Part shown: piece after piece, positions 7,701 through 10,580 of the stretch | Layout: the number at the start of each line of letters is the position of its first letter | How positions within the stretch are numbered: position 1 is the first letter of the stretch | Source: Spirochaetaceae bacterium | GTDB lineage: Bacteria > Spirochaetota > Spirochaetia > Treponematales > Breznakiellaceae | Reading direction: 5' to 3' | Length of the DNA: 10,580 nt | Assembly (NCBI GenBank): GCA_031258615.1 | Contig: JAIRMP010000171.1 | Span: forward strand, 1-10,580 | Position numbers and translations under genes: made by a program | Notes under the pieces: model-generated | Told to the model about the DNA's origin: nothing | The model's database searches: none | Seen by the model: the letters and a program-made list of their open reading frames with translations, nothing else

Positions 7701-8168
7701 GGCAGGCGGAACAACGAGGATTATGAGAAGCGGGTGCAGACTTTCACGGACTACCGCGCATACCTTTCTTTCGACCTGGAGGTTACCAACAGCGAAGGCG
7801 AATCCCAGCGTTTGTCCAGGACGATGGGCAAGAAATCGGGCGGCGAAACCCAGACCCCGTTTTACATCGCCGTTCTCGCGTCATTTACCCGTCTTTACCG
7901 CATGGACAGGGACAGAAAAGCCTCGACGGTACGGCTGATCCTGTTTGACGAGGCATTCTCCAAGATGGACAGCGAGCGAATCGCGAGCAGCATTGATCTG
8001 CTACGGAAATTCAGATTTCAGGTGATACTCTCCGCCCCTTCGGACAAAATCGGCGACATAGCCACGCTTGCGGACAGGGACCTGCTCGTCTACCGCGACA
8101 AAAAGAATTCAGCGGTGGTCAGCTTCGACCCGCGAAAAGATTCGGTGGAGGATCTCGTTGCCATCTAA
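4740..8168 (+). CDS. jetC: Wadjet protein JetC, SMC/MukB-like ATPase
   Basis: This 1142-residue protein is the SMC-type motor of Wadjet, which dimerises, hydrolyses ATP and extrudes DNA loops. The N-terminal half-head has LLLVHWHYF then Walker A GKNASGKS (33-40). Coiled coil begins near residue 235. A globular segment at about 495-640 (…CVFIVAEVVDIDEDRWRNVIEGYL…) matches the hinge-region pattern of these ATPases. A second coiled coil runs from ~665 to ~960. The C-terminal half-head carries the ABC signature SGGE (1033-1036), Walker B LILFDEA (1066-1072) and D-loop SKMD (1074-1077). All ATPase motifs are intact. An in-frame TGA lies at 4731-4733, so the start is the ATG at 4740 or GTG at 4749. 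Neither has a good Shine-Dalgarno, unlike jetA, jetB and jetD. The gene is cut off from jetAB by the opposing methyltransferase and so needs its own promoter. It overlaps jetD by 11 bases. Confidence 0.95.
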   Translation: MSPVKILKKLLLVHWHYFVHETIDFDMINFLTGKNASGKSTIIDALQLVLLADTSGNSFNKAASGRSSRTLKGYLLGELGDNEASGFKYLRNGRFSSYIALEFFDDEKGAFFTAGCCFDVYSEDDHPRLFFRFNGHLPDHQFIDASPSGGRKAMEIAALRSWIRENYPAGTFFTSDTNISFQEDLYGKLGGLQGRRFSQLLKRAVSFDPNVDIQKFISEFVCDTPQIVDVSSLQENIRSYTRLEEEEAVLRERIEWLDRIIAAYDNFDAQRNSERLYSYLLKKAESDIKQAEIGQLRANAEALRANIKKLIAAIDDAKRRIVETQRERDELYGQLMSNETARVVEHLENQIRDKKEEIGRLRSEFDAVSRRFSGTASLWKSKTAFFTGASGHISPEVIDPLLAARIKNLSEETVRFEALLEDFDPLDWQKNAKAGEAAVKSRIQAADSLKTASIGLAGRLSDEDSALKQRRAGLEDVKRSLQSGVYPFPPEVTDLKEAIAGRIRVKTGAEDCVFIVAEVVDIDEDRWRNVIEGYLHTQKFYLLTPPEHFLTALQVYDSIKTRRGIYNTGLVDIEKIEQLSPRAEPGSLAEEISTKNPLARIFLNYTLGRVMKCERARDLRKFKTSVTDEGMLYQNYAARAINPARWAKPAIGQGAIQRRLAAVRQEIAALDESLAALGKLLIAAAPLSTLAIPGDGEAESLVAAAAGMGRIPALEEEIAGIEKNLASVDRSAIEALRERIETLENVEKRTNSDKDTFIQDLGRDESGLSQIETEKLPATEAALEETTRLIAENYESGWVGSTGEPRYQKEISERGWPEKIAEAFPRELSRSKNAKEKFWEDLKEARRIYNERYKMGYDTGLPENGEWDVARRELGENKLPEYRAKIDDARAKAYEQFREDFLSRLQDNINNAKKQINDLNATLSSSSFGDDRYKFIIIPKPEYKRYYDMIVDPMLLEGGYNLLSEQFNVKYKDEIADLFTIITGGAEGRRNNEDYEKRVQTFTDYRAYLSFDLEVTNSEGESQRLSRTMGKKSGGETQTPFYIAVLASFTRLYRMDRDRKASTVRLILFDEAFSKMDSERIASSIDLLRKFRFQVILSAPSDKIGDIATLADRDLLVYRDKKNSAVVSFDPRKDSVEDLVAI
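8144..8151 (+). promoter_or_regulatory. Ribosome binding site deciding the TTG start of jetD
   Basis: GGTGGAGG inside the end of jetC is followed after 6 bases by TTG at 8158-8160, in frame with jetD. An ATG at 8068 is also in frame. However, the residues it would add are simply the jetC coding sequence read out of frame (Arg/Ser/Thr-rich) and do not look like a protein start. Confidence 0.8.
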
Positions 8169-9420
8169 CAGGGGCCGGGAACTTCTTTCCCTGCTACTGG
8201 ACCGTTACGAGCGGAGCGCGGCTTTCAAGACGGGAACACCGCCTGAACGAAGAATACGGCTGCGGCTCTACGACTCAGGCGTTTCCGATTACAGGCCGTA
8301 CAACATCGAAAACTCAAGTGAAAGGCAGGAGATAAACCGCGAGGCGAAGCGGCTCGAGGAACAGGGACTTCTGCATATACGCTGGATGAAGGGCGAGAAG
8401 GATCACTTCATAGCGCAGGTCTCGCTAAACGCCGGCAGCGCGGAAACTATAGCGTCGGCGTACGCGTACCTTGGGCGCACACCGAAAAATATCATCACAG
8501 ACGGAATCAGCATGGAAACCGCGTCCCTCCTTGACCGCGTAAACAGCCCCTGGATACGCGCCTATCTGGAAGACTGCCTAGACAATCTGTCGGGCAAACG
8601 CTCACGTATCGGCAAGCTGCCCGCCGAAGCGGACGAGCGGGAAAACCTGTTCCGCGCACTGCTTTTCATAGACGCCCAGGCGGACAAGGCGGAAGTCCTG
8701 GAACGGGTCTTTTCGACACGCTGTTTCGGCAACTCCAAAACCTTCGAGGTCTCGGTAAAAAAACGCCTGCTTGAAATCATCCGGCGTTACTCGGAAAGCG
8801 AGGACGACAGCGGCGACGAGGAGCTTCTTGCCTTTGCCGGAATAGTCCGCTACCCTGAGCACTTTGAGTTTCGCGGCGGCCTCTCCGTTTGCATGGAAGC
8901 AGGCGGGCGCGTTGACTTTTCCCCGCTCCGGCATGGCGCGTCAATCAGCGCTCTCGACGCGGCGCGTGGCCGCTTCGAGCTTTCACCGCGGGTGTCCCGC
9001 ATCCTTTCGATCGAAAACAAGGCCAACTATGTCAGCCTGATCCGCCAGAGCTATGACCCCTCAGAGCTTGTCGTCTACCACGGCGGCCAGTTTAGCCCTT
9101 CGCGGGGCATATTCTTTAAGACGCTGGCGGCACTATTACCCGCCGGCTGCCTCTGGTATCACTGGGGCGACATAGACTACGGCGGCTTCTCGATGCTTGC
9201 CCGCCTCCGCCGCGACATCCATGTCGGCGCCCGCCCCTTCCGCATGGGAGAGCGGGACATCAGCTCCCACCTCGACCGCGCTATCCCTATAACGGACCGC
9301 TACGCGCTTAAACTACAGAGCCTCCTTTCACGTGAAGAGCTTGCCGACTGCTTCCCCTGCATAGCCTTCATGCTGGCTCATCGCGTCAAGATGGAACAGG
9401 AGGCCCTGCTGGATGATTAG
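8158..9420 (+). CDS. jetD: Wadjet protein JetD, Toprim/topoisomerase VI-like nuclease
   Basis: From the TTG at 8158 this is a 420-residue protein. JetD is the DNA-cleaving subunit of Wadjet, related to the A subunit of topoisomerase VI. It cuts circular plasmid DNA after the JetABC complex has extruded it. The N-terminal part (~1-130) is helical and probably winged-helix, the arm that contacts partners or DNA. The C-terminal Toprim-like domain has the acidic residues expected for metal binding: Glu286 in SIENKANY, then Asp338 and Asp340 in GDIDYGGF, with SPSRGIFF (313-320) between them. The end, KMEQEALLDD, fits the family C-terminus. The length and conserved sites suggest an active enzyme. 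The gene overlaps jetC by 11 bases and is the last gene of the locus. Confidence 0.92.
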   Translation: MPSNRGRELLSLLLDRYERSAAFKTGTPPERRIRLRLYDSGVSDYRPYNIENSSERQEINREAKRLEEQGLLHIRWMKGEKDHFIAQVSLNAGSAETIASAYAYLGRTPKNIITDGISMETASLLDRVNSPWIRAYLEDCLDNLSGKRSRIGKLPAEADERENLFRALLFIDAQADKAEVLERVFSTRCFGNSKTFEVSVKKRLLEIIRRYSESEDDSGDEELLAFAGIVRYPEHFEFRGGLSVCMEAGGRVDFSPLRHGASISALDAARGRFELSPRVSRILSIENKANYVSLIRQSYDPSELVVYHGGQFSPSRGIFFKTLAALLPAGCLWYHWGDIDYGGFSMLARLRRDIHVGARPFRMGERDISSHLDRAIPITDRYALKLQSLLSREELADCFPCIAFMLAHRVKMEQEALLDD

Positions 9421-9587
9421 AAGATATAACATTGTGGAAAATATTTGAAAATCGGGTAACTATACTCCATTAGGCATGAAAACATCATTTGCAAAGCTCC
9501 ACAAAAAATTGTCCGGTAATGATTCGAGGATGTTGCGGGGGCTGAGCCGCTTTAGCGGCGAAGCGTATATAGTCCCGTTATGCAACT
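9421..9587. other. Intergenic stretch after jetD, with one GC hairpin
   Basis: This 167-base stretch lies between converging jetD and the leftward SAM methyltransferase. It holds a stem-loop at 9541-9564: GCCGC (9546-9550) pairs with GCGGC (9555-9559) around TTTA, extended by GCT/AGC across a tandem G-A mismatch. No T-run follows on either strand, so it is not a standard terminator. Short open frames exist on both strands. Rightward, 58 codons run 9476-9652, beginning MKTSFAKLHKKLSG. Leftward, about 40 codons end at the TAG at 9460-9462 and include NILESLPDNFLWSFANDVF. Neither has a good ribosome site, and I recognise neither. Confidence 0.4.
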
Positions 9588-10384
9588 TTATTTCTTTGCA
9601 TATACACAATATTGTGCTCCCAATGGCAACCAAAATAAAAACTTTTCAATGAAATCAACAAATTTATTTCGCCAGGGAGAGAAATATGTATATTTTAACC
9701 TCACATAGTCCTTTTTTAGAATTATCTCTTTATCTCCAATTTTAGTATTACAAAATCTATTCAATAATAATCTTTTACAATATTTCGGATCAAGCATAAT
9801 AGCATTCTCATCTATTTTTGATCTTTTCACCATTGATTTTGTAATTGGATTTTTCATATTATGTTCAAATATTACAATCATCCCCCCCCCCCCCCCCCAT
9901 TACTCATACAACCTACACACAACTCCTCACCACACCCGCTGATAGTATAATCTTCTTTTTTCGCAAGGATAGAATATAACCCATTTATCCAATATTCATG
10001 TTCATTTTGCGGAATATGATGTAGAACGGTATTTATAATTATACAATCAATCTCTTCATAATTTTGCAGATCGTTTACGTCTTTTAATATTTTAAAATCA
10101 CAATAAGGATAATTATGCCTTGCGACTCTTATTGATTCCGGTGAAATATCACAGCCATATAATTTAGTATTTTTAAAAGCATTATGCAAATATGGTATCA
10201 ACGATCCAATGCCACAACCAAAATCCAATATGGTTTTAGGTTCATTGTTAAAAAGATATTCTAAATAGTTTGTTTTGTAGATAAATGCTGTATCTCTAAA
10301 TTTGTCCAGTTTGCCAAGATATTTCAGCGTGATCTCATTATAATTTTCAGCAAGTTTATCAAATTCAGTATTTCTATTTTCCAT
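9588..10384 (-). pseudogene. Class I SAM-dependent methyltransferase, interrupted and out of frame by one base
   Basis: The leftward gene starts at ATG 10384 behind AGGGG with a 5-base spacer. An in-frame ATG at 10450 is possible but overlaps the promoter. The N-terminal part has SAM-binding motif I DFGCGIGS (54-61), Asp79 in LYGCDIS, and the NTVLHHIP segment (118-125), ending in LYSILAKK (136-143). The C-terminal part, in another frame, resumes as MIVIFEHN and ends WLPLGAQYCVYAKK at the TAA 9588-9590. In relatives LxKKGG runs straight into the IFEHN strand. Here 57 extra bases (9899-9955) and 17 Gs (9882-9898) lie between them. With 17 Gs translation stops at once (TGA); with 18 or 15 the two parts would join. 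This is either a phase-variable gene in the off state, a pseudogene, or an assembly error. The substrate is unknown. The region is very AT-rich, unlike jetABCD, suggesting separate acquisition. Confidence 0.8.
9882..9898 (-). repeat. 17-base homopolymer (C on +, G in the gene)
   Basis: An uninterrupted run of 17 C on the + strand lies inside the leftward methyltransferase gene. It joins the insert to the ATG codon of MIVIFEH. Such tracts slip readily during replication and are also error-prone in sequencing, so the true length is uncertain. Confidence 0.9.
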
Positions 10385-10400
10385 TATTTCCCCTGAAAAC

Positions 10401-10429
10401 AAATTATCATAAACAATATATTTTGTCAA
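10401..10429 (-). promoter_or_regulatory. Promoter of the leftward SAM methyltransferase
   Basis: On the minus strand a perfect -35 TTGACA (10429-10424) precedes two candidate -10 boxes. GATAAT (10408-10403) has five of six matches but a 15-base spacer. TAATTT (10406-10401) is a weaker match with a 17-base spacer. Transcription would begin just upstream of the AGGGG ribosome site at 10394-10390. Surrounding bases are strongly AT-rich, as expected for a promoter. Confidence 0.55.
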
Positions 10430-10491
10430 GTGTTTTGAATAATTTTTCAAAAATAATGCCGCCTCACACTATGCTATTCGCAAGTCCCGGA

Positions 10492-10580
10492 TCACAGGTA
10501 AAAGGTCTTTAGCTTCAATTCTTTCTGATGGCGCTCTATGGCAAGTTCTATCAGCCTGTCGATCAGGGCTTTGTAGGAGA
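10492..10580 (-). CDS. C-terminal end of an unidentified leftward protein (partial)
   Basis: Leftward from the window edge, 28 codons are open up to the TGA at 10494-10492, reading SYKALIDRLIELAIERHQKE and then LKLKTFYL. The segment is an amphipathic, charged helix of the kind found at protein C-termini. Its codon use is closer to the GC-balanced genes than to the AT-rich methyltransferase. The gene points the same way as the methyltransferase, with a 107-base gap that contains that gene's own promoter. The family cannot be named from so short a piece. Confidence 0.5.
   Translation of the reverse strand, partial: SYKALIDRLIELAIERHQKELKLKTFYL

Noticed and set aside
8068..8157. Upstream ATG extension of jetD (30 more residues)
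   Set aside because: It is jetC coding sequence read in another frame, rich in Arg/Ser/Thr; the TTG at 8158 has the strong ribosome site.
9541..9564. Intrinsic terminator for jetD
   Set aside because: The stem is plausible, but no T-run follows on either strand.
9476..9652. 58-codon rightward gene after jetD
   Set aside because: No good ribosome site, overlaps the 3' end of the leftward methyltransferase, and no family recognised; a leftward frame is about as plausible in the same bases.

Overview
The window comes from a bacterial chromosome or large accessory region. The GC content is moderate to high over most of it, with two sharply AT-rich patches. Nothing fixes the taxonomy. A glycine-rich surface protein, clustered palindromic repeats and a poly-G tract would suit a gut-type spirochaete (Treponema-like), but that is only a weak inference.

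The core is a complete set of genes for a Wadjet plasmid-defence system: jetA (1373-2794), jetB (2788-3474), jetC (4740-8168) and jetD (8158-9420). JetA, JetB and JetC form a condensin-like SMC complex (kleisin, KITE and ATPase subunits). JetD is the topoisomerase VI/Toprim-like nuclease that cleaves the circular DNA the complex recognises. All active-site motifs are present and all frames are open, so the system looks intact. The JetA family points to the type II subgroup. Unusually, it is split into jetAB and jetCD by a beta-class DNA methyltransferase gene on the opposite strand (3600-4619). jetA-jetB and jetC-jetD each overlap by a few bases, and the downstream partner of each pair uses a GTG or TTG start behind a strong Shine-Dalgarno.

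The embedded methyltransferase has its own history. Its catalytic ends match the surrounding composition, but the middle (about 3840-4310, the presumed target-recognition region) is very AT-rich. Past its stop codon, another frame encodes 35 residues that look like the normal C-terminus of a longer family member. This suggests an internal deletion that removed the segment between the methyltransferase core and the tail.

Upstream (1-1132) is the 3' part of a glycine-rich adhesin or phage-tail-type protein. It is followed by a tight cluster of four hairpins that share a CGCAG/CTGCG-type loop (1140-1245), then a -10-like box just before jetA.

Downstream, a short non-coding stretch (9421-9587) precedes an AT-rich, leftward SAM-dependent methyltransferase gene (9588-10384). 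That gene is interrupted by a 57-base insert and a 17-base G tract (C on the + strand) that puts it one base out of frame. The right edge holds the last 28 codons of another leftward gene.
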